From the NCBI GenBank assembly GCA_017354895.1, contig CP071493.1:3100001-3164000 (forward strand): a stretch of 64,000 nucleotides of DNA. Direction: 5' to 3'. The position numbers and the translations under genes were made by a program. This stretch comes from Podospora comata. Lineage: Eukaryota > Ascomycota > Sordariomycetes > Sordariales > Podosporaceae. The first letter of the stretch is position 1, and every line of letters begins with the position of its first letter. The notes beneath the pieces are model-generated. The model made no database searches and was not told where the DNA came from. It saw only the letters and a list, made by a program, of their open reading frames with translations. This document shows positions 19,905 to 34,783 of this stretch, in pieces.

Positions 19905-22900
19905 CTTGATGTGGACAATTCAAGGTCTCACACTTGCTGATGCGACTATATATTTTGTCGTTTTACGCCATCGACTTGCTACATAGGCCATTCACCAAGG
20001 TCAACCTTCAGTCCAGCACAGGGGTGTGTCAGCACTGTCGGATTCAGACCCTGGATAGGCACACCCCTTCCCAGGTGCCTTGTTCGAAGCCCCTGTGCAC
20101 GTCGCTTGCGATTGGCGGGACAATCTCGGGCTTGTGATGCTCCTCCCCTCCTCCGCCTAGAGCCCGCCCACTCGGGACAGTTCCAGGTTCTCTCCTGCGA
20201 GTCTTCTTGCGGCCCGTGGGGGAGCAAATTGATGAAGTTTGAACCAGGGGTCAGCCGGCGAACTGGTTTTTCGACATCGACACAGATCGCCGCTTCCCGT
20301 CTTTGATATATGCAATACACAATGTCTGGATGACGGATAATACTCTCTTCATCATGTTCAATGTGCCAAACATGCTGTGCTCTTTCAAAAAGCCATTGCA
20401 GTTGCACCAACAAGCCACACCCAGCAAACCCCACGCTGCGAATGAACTGCCCTTTCTAGAATCTCCATCCTTCAAGGGTTTGCTCGCCCAGTTAGAGGCG
20501 TCTTCTGGTCCGTGGAATCAACTCAGGTCCAGCCACATCTTGTCACGCAAGCCGCATCACGCCATGTACCTCAGACCCTTGTCCCTGAGGTTACTTGACT
20601 ATTTTACCGACTTGGTAGACGCGTGTGCGTTAATATGTCTGTTTGCACTTCACTGGAGGGCAGCGGTGGCCAGAGTTACCTTGGGGGAGATTTCCCATGA
20701 TCGGTTCCAAAGATTCCCACATCCCGAAGAAATGGTCCCCGAGATCCTAGTCTACCGGCGAACACCCTCCTTACAAGTGCTACCTATGTCCCACTTGTAG
20801 GAAACAGCCCTCATTGTGAATGAGACAGTTGCCGTTTCCTAAGAACAGGACACCTCTTGACTTTAGGGCATCGGATGCACTGCTGTGTAGCAGGTGTTGA
20901 CCTATTTACCTTCCCCTTACTCACACCGAAAGGATCATCTGCAGTGGATGCATGCTGGCTGGGGTGTTATCAAGATTTATATTCGCTCCTATTTTCCTGA
21001 TTTTAGTTATCAAACCATTGCAACGACATAACTGCCGCCAACTATTGCCGTTTGGTCTAATCATACCGGATATCATAACGCGTCTACATACTCCTGCCAT
21101 CACATGATTTTTGGCAAGGGAAGCAACTAACGTGATTAAGCGCTAGATGTTTCGAGGAGAATGTGGACAAGACGCCCCGGTTTCTTTTTTTTTTTTTTTC
21201 TCTCAAACATGCTCGGTTATTTTTCCTCCTCAAACGGTCCGGGTGGCAGGATTAACGGCCCGCCGTTGTGAGCCTTGGCTACAGAAGCGCTAGTTTCACG
21301 AAACTTATTACAAATTCTCCTATCACAAAGCACAAATGGGAAATTCCGCGCGCAATAAAGACGTGCGGTGGAGTTAGGGGGAGAGAGAGGCGGTCTGGAT
21401 CGTGTCATTAATTAACCCAGGGGAATTCTAGCAAGCAAGCTAACACTAGAGAACTAACTGACGTGTTCGGTACCAAGAGGAGTATGTTGTTCAGAATGGT
21501 AGCGAGGTGAATGTATATCATTTTCACCTGTTGGAAAAACCCAAGCATGTGAATATCCCATTTCACCTTATCATCATCATCAACAAAAAAAGAAACAAGT
21601 TATCATCAGACGGACAGCTTGTCATCAGTCCGCAGCACATCCATGTCTCCCACGAAGGGCCCCATCTTGTCCACCATGTGCGTTGCAAGCGCCTAACAAT
21701 GCAAAGGCACACCGTTTTCTGTCTTTTTGTTTTTTGTTTTTTTGCGAGATGGCCCCAATACAACGCTTAACAGCTGAGATATCCCGCAAAAAGGACTCCA
21801 CAATAAACATAACAAAAATCCTGCATATGTAAGGTATCTACGCCGGGGGAAGAATGCAACAAGGGGCTCCTCCTTCGGTAGAGTTTATCCCTTCCAACCC
21901 AACCCCTTCAGTGCTTTACATACCCACCTACTTATCTGGGCGGCGTACATAATCGACACAAACGAGGACCCCTGGGAGAGGGAAAATGCTACAGTGCACA
22001 TAGACCCTGGCTGCAGGTAGGGGAGGGAGGTTATATGCCAGGGGGGGATGATGATGAACATGAGTCAAGAGAGGACAGACAGTGGTAGTTTTCATGACGG
22101 GGGAAACATCATGGCGTCATATGGGGTTTGGGGTGCTCCGGAAGGGTGGGGATTGGTACCTTGAATGAGCAGTAGCTACGTGGGCGTAAAGGGAAGGTCA
22201 CGAACAACATCAATCATCACACCCACGAGTAGAAAGCGTATGTGCCTGACGGGATGGGATGGAAAACCTTCCTATGGCGTCATACTTCCCCTTCAACATT
22301 GACCAACTCTATCCGAGACAAAGCGAAAAACCGAAGAAGAAGCCTTTGGATGAGCATCCGAAGTTGGAAGGTGAGTAACACATCTACAGCGTGGGGGGTC
22401 TAAAACGCAAGAATTATTCGCACAGCATAAGATGGCAGTAGCAATCAGACAACAACACAGTGGGCAAAGTTGTGTCAAGAGTACAGACCTGACTGCAACT
22501 CCCCGGTGGTACATGGGAACAAAAACGGCAGTTGAAACTATCATACAAACCCTCCCCCCTTCATATGTGTAAAACATGGGACATACAAAGCAATACGCCA
22601 GTTGAGTAAACATAAAAACCCCTCCCATGCATAAATTCTGGAATAGAAAGAGAAGCAGATATCCCACGATAAAGGGCCTGATAATGCGAATTGATAACCC
22701 GATGTAGTGTGTCTTGTTTATAACAACACAAAACGAACAAGACAGACTCCTCGATGCCTAAGGTACCAAGAAACCGTAGATAGTAATTCAATATCTGCAC
22801 CACAGCAAAGAAACCAGAACCAAACCCGAATGCAGTAGTTATGAAAGCTTGCTTACAAACCTCTCCCCCGGGAACGCGGCAGCCATGTGCACAGAAGAAG

Positions 22901-23328
22901 ATAAAGCAACAAAATAAATTAATTGCCCTCCCACTTTCGTGCCTTGCATAACCGCCCGGAGACACTCGCCACACACATCCACAACAACACATCGAACCTC
23001 CACTCTCACATCAACCCCAAAGAAGATCTAGAACAATTCATAGGAGCAAACCCCCCGGAGAGGACCAACCTCCAACTACCGAGTTGTTTTAGTCGGATGC
23101 TCCGAGGCAGACCAGCTGTGAGAGATGGTGCAGCAACTGGCAGGCTTCAGACCTCGTAAAATCACCAGCAGAAATTCAAGTGATGATAGCACTTCCTTCC
23201 CTCTAATTACTTTTCCCATTGTCAGGTCTCCATATACAGAGGTAGAACCACCCACAAAACAGCGTAATACCTAACATGATACAACAATTCTAAACCTTGA
23301 CCTAGACCAACCCTTCTCAAGGGGAATC
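19905..23328. other. Gene-free stretch between CIA2 and SNU114
   Basis: About 3.4 kb between two converging genes, with no supportable coding sequence. It turns AT-richer after 21 kb, with a T-run at about 21184-21200. Open frames (for example 20303-20800 plus and 22293-22992 minus) lack recognisable domains, splice context and coding bias. It probably holds 3' untranslated sequence and possibly non-coding RNA. Confidence 0.4.
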
Positions 23329-26300
23329 TCAAGCCTCCCCCAAAGTCCCACTCCCCACCAAACTCTCATAAAACTCCCTCTCCAAAAACTTAGCCACACT
23401 CACATCCTCACTCAACCCCTTCCTCCTCCTAGTCTTGAGCACAAAATCCCTCGCCGTCGCCTGCGCGCTTGCCATCTGCAGCGGCCTCGTAACCTGCTCC
23501 TTGTCCAGCGGATCCCCCGGCACCATATTCCACCGGTCAAAGACCAAGCTCACCATCGCCTGCCCCGGCGTGTTGATCCTCAGATCCGTCTCAAAACCAA
23601 AACTATCAATCACCGGTATCAATCCATTGACCCTATAAAGCGGCGTGCCCGCGATGGGCCCATCCGACAAAACATGGCCCCTCCTCCTGGCCAAAATGTT
23701 GTACACCATCGACACCGAGTCCTGAGGTCCAGTCATCGAGACCGAGTAGAGCGGCTCCATCAGCCTGGGGGAGGCCATCAAAAAGGACGAGTAACACGCC
23801 CTGCGGGCCGTGGGGATGATCTGACCGCCGCCGCGGAAGATGGTTTCCTGCGCCAGGGCAACGTCGATGAGGCGGAACTTGGTGTTGCGGATTGCTGAGG
23901 AGATAACCAAATTAGCATGTGAAGGAAAGGGTTAGGGTCAATGACGGGAAACAAAGTATGAGGTTGCATGACTGTGCCATTGTCAAGCATGCAAGACTCC
24001 CAGCCCGGTGACCCCCTCCCCGTCCCCCACAGATTCCTTCACTCCATACCTGCCGTTGTCAACAACAGGCGAGGCAAAGCAAAGCAAGGAACCCTCTGGG
24101 GAAGAAGCTCTCCATGTCCTGCCAGGGAGGCGTCCATAACATGCATGCATGCATTTCCATCCCCTCCGTGAAATTCTGATTTGAGCAGGTGGTCAAACCA
24201 GGCAAAGCCACACCCCCTCATGCACGGCAACCCCCATGGGGTGGCCACCAGAAAAATGATAGGTACGCTTGTACCCTTCTGCCTGCACTGCAGGAACATA
24301 TGCACAAGAAGACCGGAATGAAACAGAAAGGGTAGTAGTAACCGTATCGAAAAGGATTTCAAACTCACGTTCTTCGCATAGTGGGCCTTCTCGGGTGGCC
24401 CAAGCAAAACCTTGACGAATCGACTCCTTCACCGTGGCTAATCGTTTCTTGTCGACCTGGAAAGAGAAAAAAAAGATCTGTCAGTCTACTACTGGGTGGT
24501 GCGGTAAAAGGGGGAGAAAAAGGCCCGATTTGGGCGATCCGGGGAAAAGCCTCGGCAAACTGGGGTGCTGGAGTGAATGACGCGGAGGAGGCGTGTTGCA
24601 ATAATGACAGGAAAAAAAAAGAAAAACTCACCTCTCCTGGCAATGTGTCGTCTTGGAGAATATTCGGACCCATCTCTTCCGGTCCAAAGGCCCATATGCT
24701 TCTGGCCGCCAAAAGGTCCCAGTCATACTTGTCGACGAAGAATTTGGCCGTCTTTCGAGGCGGGTCCCGTATCCTCACGGCCCCTGACTCGATGTCCTTT
24801 GCGATGCCATCATCTAATGGCTCGGCCACCATGGTGATGGTGTTTTTCTTGTTTGGTGTGATGGCATAGCACTTGGTGGCTGACATGTCCTGTACCGTCT
24901 CGCAGAATCGGACGACGGGATCCGATACTCTGACCTCCATGTCGGCGTAGAGACGGCGCAAGTCGTGCAGCACACAATCCATGTAAAGTTCACCGGTTCC
25001 GAGAATGATGTGTTCGCCAGACTCCTCCACCTTCGTAGTCACCAAAGGATAGCTCTTGTTGATCTTTCGAATTCCGTCCAGCATCTTTGGCAGTTCCGAT
25101 GGGTTGATGGGCTCCACCGCAACCTTCAGAACAGACTCGGTCAGGTGAGTGAGAGGCTTGAAGATGTAGGCGTCTTCGTCATCCTCGAACTGCTTGGCGA
25201 CAATCGTACCCGTCTTCACGATCGAATTGTCAACGCCGCCCAGCAAGACCCAGTTCCCAGCAGGGACTCCATCGGTTGGGATATTGTATCGAGTTTCGGC
25301 AATGAAGACCTCGGCTACTCTGGCCACGACCATGTCTTCCTCGTCGTCGATCGAGTAGCCCTCGCCCAATACCCGAACCTCGGTCCCTGGCTGAGCAATA
25401 CCGCTCATCACTCTCCCAAAAGCATTGAAGCTCTTGGCATCAGCCGTGTTGAACAGCTTTGTGACATAGATGACCAGAGGCCCGTTTTGATCGCAAGCCT
25501 TCATCGACTCGGCAACTTTTGTGTCGAGAGGACCGGTGTAGTAGCGCTCGAGCTTCTTCTGGGCAGCCTCAGCTGGAGAAGGAATGTGCTCGCAGACCAT
25601 ATCAACGAACCCGGTCGATGGCCCAAAGAATTGCTCGCAAACCAGCTTCAACAGAACCTTGGGATCAGTCTTGTACTGGGAAGGCTTGAGTTGAATGCCA
25701 AGCTTCGCAAGAGTACCCTTGAGATCCTCCGGGCTCTCACTAATAGTGTGAGAATAGATCTTGTAGATAGGCTCGAGAATGAAGTTGACAAAGGACCGCT
25801 TAGCACCTTCATCGACGGGTTTCCTTGTGAAGCTCCGTTTCCGTGGGTTGAAGTAGACATCACCCCATAACCGTTTAGCGAACTCCTCGATGTTGACGCC
25901 TCCGAAGCTGTCGGAGTACATCTTGGCGAACGACTTCAGGGTAAAGCACCAGCCCATCGAAGTGCATGCAAACAGCACATTGCCTCTCTCTGGACTGACC
26001 CTCTTCGACTCGCCCTTGCCGGGGATCGTGTTCTCGATAACAGTGTTGACCTCTTCGATGACGTGCTTGAGCTTGTAGTAGGCGTCGTTGGGTGGCAGCT
26101 TCAGTTCGAGAACCAGGCGATCCATCTTGTTGACGATCAACGTGATCGGGATATCCTCGAGAACGGCATGTTTGATGATCTGCTCTGTGTTGACCTGAAC
26201 GCCCTCCACCACATCCACCACCAAGCAAACACCGTCCACCAGCCGAAACGCCGCGGCAACCTCATCGACGAAATCCACATGGCCGGGTGTGTCGATAATG

Positions 26301-27146
26301 TTGACGAGATGGGACTTGCCCTTGGTGTTGGGGAGAACCAAGCTCATGGGCGACGTCTTGATTGACAATCCTCTTTCCCGCTCGAGCACATGTATGTCGG
26401 TATATCTGAGTTGTTCGTCCCGCTTCTTCCCTGTCCTCTGTTCTAGCCTGTCGTTGATGTTGTGCGTCTCCAATACCAGCATATCCATGAACGCCGTCTT
26501 TCCGTGGTGCAGGTGTCCGGCCAGGGCGACATTTCGAATCTGTTCGGGATAGTTCATGAGATCGGTCATGAAACTGCGGTCGAAGAACACTGGTGGAAGG
26601 TCGGCCTCCTCGATGCTGAACTTCTTCTGCTCGACGGGGGCGATGATGGGCTGTGTCAGTGGTTGCGCATCCTCCTCCTGAACCATGGTCTCAACCCCCT
26701 CGCCATACACCTGGGCTGCCGTCGGATAGTACTGCTTGTCTTCGTGGAGGATCACAGCGTTGGATGGACCATCATCTGTAGCCAATATCAGCTTCCTTCC
26801 CTCGGCGCCTCCAAGCGCAACAACAGGCGATGATGCTCACCGTCAATCTCCATCAATTCCTGGCCAGTGGCCTCTGGTGCCTCCTCAGGATAGTCATCGT
26901 AAGCGTAGTTGCCCGCATCCACGCCATGTTCGGATTCTTCTTCGGAAGCCTCGGCCTCGCCGCTGTGAGTGTAGAGTTAGCATGGATCGAGTTGTGCCAG
27001 GCAGGCAATCGCAAGAGGCTGCGACTGGGATTGATTAATGAAGATGTAAACAAGGGACGGGGGGAATCGCAGAAGAGAAATCGGGGGTGAAAGTGAGAAA
27101 AAACGTACATGAAGTTTCCAAACTCGTCATAAAGATCGTCATCCAT
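23329..27146 (-). CDS. SNU114: U5 snRNP GTPase Snu114 (EF-2-like)
   Basis: Five exons (27109-27146, 26841-26962, 24632-26775, 24369-24456, 23329-23894) give 985 residues, the usual length for the family. The start [14 protein letters not shown] is the conserved Snu114 opening, followed by an acidic region. The GTPase domain shows GHLHHGKT (P-loop), DTPGHVDF (G3) and NKMDRL (G4). EF-2-like domains II to V follow, including the '[11 protein letters not shown]' block that begins the last exon. The protein sits in the U5 snRNP with Prp8 and Brr2 and controls spliceosome activation and disassembly in the nucleus. Introns 1-3 are 65-175 bp. The last intron (23895-24368) is 474 bp, by far the longest confirmed by frame in this window. 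It shares a 0.95 kb divergent promoter region with ERG10. Confidence 0.97.
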
Positions 27147-28097
27147 TTTTGCTGAGGGTATCGGGGAGTTGGGGTTGAATTGGCTGGATTGAGGCTCGTC
27201 GCGTCGTCGCGAGCCTTCTCGCAGCACCAAGTCTCCAAAAATTAATGGTTGGCAGCGCACGAGCCAACTGCGCAGGCCAAGTCCCGGCAGGCAACTGTTT
27301 TGGGACGCTACTGTGCGAGGGCAGTGCTGGCATCAATTCTCACTGTACAACTGTTCAACTTCCAACTCAGCACCTGGAAAAGAAAGATACTTAAACAATA
27401 TGCCCAAGATAAATTCAGCGATTAGAGTCTGGATACGATCAGGACAACTCCCAGGTTCAACCTCCTTCGTGATGGGGTTGAACTGGACGTTTATACTCTT
27501 ATACATACATAACCCTGGTCTTGGCTTCACAATTCAGCATTGCCATCTACGTACGTACCGCCGTAGTTCAACTCATCACAGCTCCGCTGATCGGATCAGA
27601 ATCTTTATCAGATCTTTTTGATCAAAAAAGACAGGGAGGTCCCTGGCAGATCATGGCATGGTACCGCCGGCCAGCTGCAAGGGGCCAAGAACTTGTTGGA
27701 AACGAGCCTTTTTCATGCCACCTCCGCTGCTCTGGTGCTCTGCCACGAGAACAATGGTAAGTGATCAGCCAAAACAATGATTCCGTGGTGATTTTTGTTG
27801 GGCTCCAAGTCGAGGCGGTGGCGGCCCGCGTAGCTCTCTCGAACAAGTCTAAGTGCATGCGAGGCAAATCAACGGCTCAGGAACCGTTGCCCCGCGGGGA
27901 GTCTTTCACCAATTAAAATATGGTGGGGAGTGGGAAGGGGGTCGAAGGGGGGTCCAGTTAGGCGGTGTGATCCATCTCATCAGTTCGCTGGGGAATTTCA
28001 TAAAACAAAGCTTCCTCCCCATCCCCATCACCGCCCCTCCTTTCTCGAAATTCTCCGAATTCTTCAGTTTTCCTAATCCCGAACACAGTCCTTCAAG
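27147..28097. promoter_or_regulatory. Divergent promoter region SNU114 / ERG10
   Basis: Both neighbouring genes start here and are transcribed away from each other. A CCAAT box at 27909-27913 lies 185 bases upstream of ERG10. A near-perfect palindrome centred on TTTTTGATCAAAAA lies at 27614-27630. I found no clear sterol regulatory element. No coding sequence is seen. Confidence 0.55.
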
Positions 28098-29571
<1,474 letters not shown>

Positions 29572-29865
29572 GTGATGAAACCTTGGCTTTGAAGAGAAAG
29601 TGTGAATGTCTTTATGGCTGGTTTGGGTCATTTGGCATAGGGAAAGGAAGGGGGTGTCACGGCGTTTAATAGCTCAGGCGGGGCTGCGAATACACAAAAC
29701 ACATTTAATAAGGGATATGATCTGATTGAAAATGGTTGTGCTTTTCCTTCGGGGTTTTAGATCGGTAGCTTCTTCTTCTTCGTCGTCGTCGTCGTCGTCG
29801 TCGTCGTCTTCCTCAGTTGAGCAGCCTATCGCCAGGCCTAGCCTTTAATTTTTCTGCTCTTTAGC

Positions 29866-29897
<32 letters not shown>

Positions 29898-29994
29898 TCG
29901 AATAATACAAATCGTCGCTTCCAAACCATCTTACCACTTTCCAATCCCTAGTTGCTGTAACTCTTCGTATTATCTGTGAACTATTTCACCATGT
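29572..29994. other. Convergent 3' flanks with microsatellites
   Basis: Spacer between ERG10 and the WD40 gene, which end towards each other. It contains a TTC/TCG trinucleotide run (about 29769-29815) and a GA run (about 29867-29897). No coding signal is seen. Confidence 0.55.
29769..29897. repeat. TTC/GTC and GA microsatellites
   Basis: A TTC run passing into a GTC trinucleotide run at 29769-29815, and a GA dinucleotide run at 29867-29897, separated by unique sequence. Both are directly visible. Confidence 0.8.
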
Positions 29995-31134
29995 CTACGT
30001 CGGCCTCCAAGACCGAAGTGCCCCATCCTCACCCCCCGTGATAACCAACTGCTGCTCGTCATAAAAAACAAAACTCCTCACCAACTCCTGCCCATGCGCC
30101 CCCGGCAGAGCTACCACGCTCTCCCTATCCAACCCCCACTGCCCGTTCCCTCCCTTGGTGAGATGAACGAGTTGAAACAGTTCTTGACTATATAGTTTTC
30201 CCACGTTAGCACACTCCCCATACCTACAGCCCCAAGGTAGGTACTTACTCCTGCGCCCCCACCCCAACAACCGCCCCATTATTACCCCCAAGTTTCGGGA
30301 CCACATTCGCCAGATACTGACACCCCACCGCCTCTCGTATATCCCCCATATCCAAGACTGCCGCCCCCTTTTCAATGGTGCCGTCCGACATGTCGTAGAT
30401 GGCGAATTTTTCGTCGTGGGAGGCGGCGTAGATTTCAGAGGACTGATTGAGGAAGCCGGCGTGGTGGATGGAGCCGTGGTTGAAGGTTGTGATGACGAGG
30501 TCGTCTTCGTCGGTGATGAGGGTGTCGCTTATCGAGAGGAGGCCGTCGGTCGAGCCGGAGAGGAGGAGGTTGGGGGTTGTTGGGTGGAAGGTGAGTTCGG
30601 TTATGTCGTCGGAGTGGATTTCGGTGTAGGTGATCTTGGGGGAGGACGGAGAAGAGCGGAGGTCCCAGAGGAGGATGGAGGCTTGGTGGTTGGCTAGTTC
30701 GGTGCCGGCGGCGAGGGTGTGGGTGGGGTTGGAACAGGCTAGGGAGAGGATGGGGATAGGGTCGGTGTTGCCTTGTATATGGTTAGTGATATGTTTAGAC
30801 GGGAGGAAGAAGGTGGGTGAGAGAGAGACTTACCTCGTATTTGCATGGCGGGTTTGATGGGATTTGTCCTGAAATCCCAGATGGAGACGGTGCCATTCTC
30901 ACCTGCGGTGCAGACTATCGACTCGGCGGGATCGTATACTTTGGCACAGGTGAGGTTCCCATGATCGGTTGTGATTTGCTTGAGAGGGCCGGCGTTGAGT
31001 CTTGTGGGGTCGAAGAGACTGAGGGTTTGGTCTGAAGCAATGGCTGCGAGGCCGGCAGCTATGGGGAGAATTTCCAGAACATAAGTGTCTGGTTTGGGGT
31101 ATTTGTAGCCGTCCACGGCCGTGAGTTGGTACAT
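29995..31134 (-). CDS. WD40 repeat protein, WDR89-like
   Basis: Three exons (30834-31134, 30249-30771, 29995-30187) give 338 residues. WD40 blades are visible with their closing motifs, for example AGENGTVSIWDFR, SILLWDLR, SGSTDGLLSI and TGGEDGALRSWRP at the C-terminus. Length and blade order fit a single seven-blade propeller like WDR89. That family has no settled biochemical role; binding to partner proteins is the expected function. Introns (30772-30833 and 30188-30248) have GTAAGT donors and AAG/TAG acceptors. The start at 31134 was chosen as the only ATG ahead of the first blade in frame. An additional upstream exon cannot be excluded. Confidence 0.85.
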
Positions 31135-31639
31135 TGTGAGGTTGGGCTTTGTATCCGGGGTGCCTGTGAGCAGTGTATGTAAGTGAGTGAGACCAAAAAA
31201 GAAATTTAGTCAGGTTGCAAAAGCTTGGGTGAGAGGTTGTGTGAGAGCCCAATTTCCGGTTTGCAGAACCTACAAGATGAAAATATGTATTCAATGACCT
31301 TGTTCTAACACGATATTCTCAATCAAATCATAAAAAGTCAAATGAGAATTCAAATTGTTTGATATCTTTGAAGTATACCTGCTGGGGAAAGTGACTTGCA
31401 GCAATGAACCGGCTTGGCAGCTGGCGCCACCTGGGCCGCATCTTCAAGGGCAGCTTACATGGCCCTTGTCACAACGGGAGCTGTTATGGATCTGGACAGC
31501 TTACCTACAATCAACACTGACAACTTCATTCAGACCACTTTTCGCCAAACCAAGTTGGTCGATCCCGAATTTCGACTTTCTGGGCGAGCCATGACATGAC
31601 AGCCTCTTTCCATATCACTTTCACCACTACCAACCCACC
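31135..31639. other. Divergent promoter region, WD40 gene / HRD3
   Basis: About 0.5 kb between two genes transcribed apart. No TATA or CCAAT element stands out, and no coding sequence is seen. Confidence 0.45.
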
Positions 31640-34358
31640 ATGAGGCGGTACTTTCTGTGGTTATTCCGTGAGCCAACCCATCACAACTAGAGATGTCGCA
31701 AAGACGCCCACCGTAGCCCACTAACACACGTCACTTGCAGTGCTCTTGCAGGCCCTCGCTTTCTCCTACGCCGAAGCGCAAGCCGATCAACATGTCCTCA
31801 CCGGCGATTCAGCAAAGCCAAAACAAGCAGACGACGATGGATTCCGCCCAGATATGGCTTCGGCCCCAAGCGGAGGGCAACAGCCTGGTATGGATAGTTG
31901 GACATACAAGGGGGCCAAGAACCAAGAGACCACTGACAAGCAACCAGGCGCCGAACTCGTCCACTCCGCCATGACCGAACTACGAAAGCTATACCATCCA
32001 TTACATCACAAAGCAAAGAGACACCAGGGCGTTGTCAGCTTGATCCTGAACTTCGCTCTCAAAGCCGTCCCAACACTGCGGCTCACCGCACCCCCGGCCG
32101 AGACGTCGCAACCCACCCCGAGTCTCAGCGGACCGCTCCTACATGCATCTAAACTCCTCAATGAAGCTGCACGACAGAACAACTCGGACGCCCTGTACAT
32201 TCTGGCCGAGATGAACTTCTATGGCAACTTTTCACACCCAAGGAACTTTAAGGAGGCCTTCGACAACTACCACAAGCTGGCACTGCTCAATGGGAACAAC
32301 TCGGCCTTGTACATGATGGGGCTCATGTATTCGACTGGAATTGGTGGTGCTGTGGAGGCAGACCAGGCCCGGGCACTCCTGTACTACACGTTCGCTGCGA
32401 ATAGGGGTCACACGAGAGCGCAAATGTCACTGGCTTATCGACACCACGCAGGCATTGGGACACCGAAGAACTGTGACGTCGCTGTCAAGTACTACAAACA
32501 GGTTGCCGACAAGGTCATTGCGTGGTATCGGTCAGGACCGCCGGGCGGGATGCGCTGGGTCGACGAAGCACACAGGATTGCCGACGAAATTGGAGGAGTG
32601 TATGGCGAAGGCGCCAGCGCGTATAGTGCTGGAAGGGAAAGTGTCCAGAAGTCGCCCGACTCTTATGCTTCGATCGAGGATATCATTGAGTATCTCAACC
32701 TGATGTCCGAAAAGGGCGACTTTAAAGCATCGTTCAACCTGGGTAGAATCTACTACGAGGGGCAGAGAGGCCACGAGATCAACTTGGCCGAGGCAAAGAG
32801 GTATTTCTATGAGGTTGCGCAGCAATACTGGGTTAAGGGCCAACAAGTCCAGAATCCCAAACCTGGGCTCGATAAGTATGCAGCCAAGGCGGCTGGATAC
32901 ATTGGACGTATGTATATGCGTGGAGAGGGCGTTGACCAGAACTTCATCCGAGCCAAGTACTGGTTTGAACGGGGCTCTTATCTCAAGGACTCCCAGTCAC
33001 AGTACAGTCTTGGCCTGCTATACCTCAATGGATATGGAGTGCCTGTGGACGTCCCCAAAGCTACGGAATACTTCAAGGCGGCCGCGATGCAGGACTACCC
33101 CTATGCCGAAGTGGCGCTAGGTGCTCTTCATCTTGACCAAGGCGGTACCAATGACCTGGCGGCGGCCAACCACTACTTTGAACTTGCTGCCCGGTGGGCC
33201 AGTATCGAGTCATATTACTATCTCGGCGAGCTCAACCTTCTTGGGGTTGGCCGTGAGAAGTCGTGCAGCGCTGCGTTGGGTTATTTCAAGAGCGTGTCTG
33301 AAAGGGCTGAGCCTTTTGTGTCCTCCTGGGCCGAGGCTAACCTGGCCTATGACGATGGCGACGAAGAACTTGCTCTGCTTGAGTATCTTGGCGCCGCTGA
33401 GCAGGGCTATGAAAAGGCACAGAACAACGTTGCATTTATGCTCGACCCTGAGCAATCACTCCTGGAGATCCCACAGTGGCTTTACCGTAGGGCTGTCAAG
33501 TCGCCCCTTCTTCGAAACCCCCGTCTCGCCCTGACGTACTGGACTCGCTCCGCCCGCCAGGGCAATATTGATTCTCTGGTCAAGATGGGGGATTACTATC
33601 TTCATGGGATCGGGGCAGAGCCAGATGTGGATAAGGCCCTGCAGTGCTACCAGGGCGCGTCGGAATACCAGCAGAGCGCGCAAGCCATGTACAACCTGGG
33701 CTGGATGCACGAGCACGGGGTCGGTCTCCAGCAGGACTACCACTTGGCCAAGAGACACTACGACGCAGCGTATGAGATCAATGAGGAGGCGTATTTGCCG
33801 GTGTCGTTGAGCTTGTTGAAGTTGAGGGCGAAGAGTGCGTGGAATACGTTCACTAACGGGGCGATCAACAGCATCAGGGATGAGCCAGGTATGGACTACC
33901 TTTTTCTTTTACTATCGTTTGAACATCCAAAGCTAACATGCTGTGATACAGTCGAGAAGAAGCACTTGTCACTCCGTGAGTGGATCAACAACTTCCTCCA
34001 AGAGGAGAATGCAGCGGGGCAGTTGTATGATGACTATTACTCGGACGAGTACTATGATGAGGCCGCCGCCGGTCAGAACGGTGCCGGTCAGATGCCCGGG
34101 GGTGATGGGCCAGACTTTGACGAGGATGGTGTGCTAGATAGCTTGATCATCATGGGCTTGGTTGTTTCACTGGCGTTCTTGTTGTTTTACCGGGCGCAGA
34201 GACAGCAGAGGCAGGAGGAGGCGAGGCGGAGAGAGCAGGAGGGTGGGAACATTCAACCGCAACAACAACCGCCACCTGCGGGTGCGGCCCAAGCACCATT
34301 TCCTCAGCTTGGGCAGCCGGGGTTTGGGGGATGGGGGGCAGGGGGGGTTGGTCATTGA
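31640..34358 (+). CDS. HRD3: ER-associated degradation receptor Hrd3/SEL1L
   Basis: Three exons (31640-31667, 31741-33888, 33952-34358) give 860 residues. The first exon with the start of the second encodes a signal peptide (MRRYFLWLFLLLQALAFS). At least nine Sel1-like repeats follow, recognisable by A-x-Y-x-L-G-x2-Y/L-x2-G patterns such as ALYMMGLMYSTGIGG, SQYSLGLLYLNGYG and AMYNLGWMHEHGVG. One transmembrane helix lies at about residues 789-805, followed by a Gln/Pro-rich cytosolic tail. Hrd3 partners the ubiquitin ligase Hrd1 in the ER membrane and hands over misfolded lumenal proteins. The last intron (33889-33951) is 63 bp, has no stop in frame, and could be retained. The signal peptide supports the spliced start. 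Confidence 0.94.
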
Positions 34359-34783
34359 CTCGCGAGGGACTGGTAGTCCCAGGTTTGAAAGAATATCATT
34401 AGGGTGATATAGGTGAAGTATGGAAGGGATTGAATCAAGTGTATCATAAGGGCACAGCTGCAAAAAGGCATTGAGCGAGGCGTATTTCTAGGGTGGCTTT
34501 GGTGATTTTTGTTTCTTGGTAGTTGGTAATAGAGAATTTACTGTTTCATAGCCAACACCAATCATAAGATCAAGGTTTCGAGGGGTAGATGGTGGTTGAA
34601 CAAGAGAGATAACCCCAACCCCAACCCCAGACTTTGGCAGTTGCAGTGTAACCCTGCCACATGGAATCTCCCATCTATCATCACCTGTCACTCACTCACT
34701 CACACCATCTTTCTTCACTCTCTCGCCAAACTACTTTTTTTATCATTAAATCATAATTCGTTAATCCCCCTATCTCTTGTATG
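34359..34783. other. Convergent 3' flanks
   Basis: Spacer between HRD3 and the following minus-strand gene. There is a C/T-rich right end and no coding signal. Confidence 0.5.

Noticed and set aside
20303-20800. 165-codon plus-strand frame
   Set aside because: No domain, no coding bias and no supporting introns. It lies in a gene-free stretch.
24965-25870. 300-codon frame antisense to SNU114
   Set aside because: Mirror of a conserved coding exon. No motif, splice logic or independent promoter is seen.
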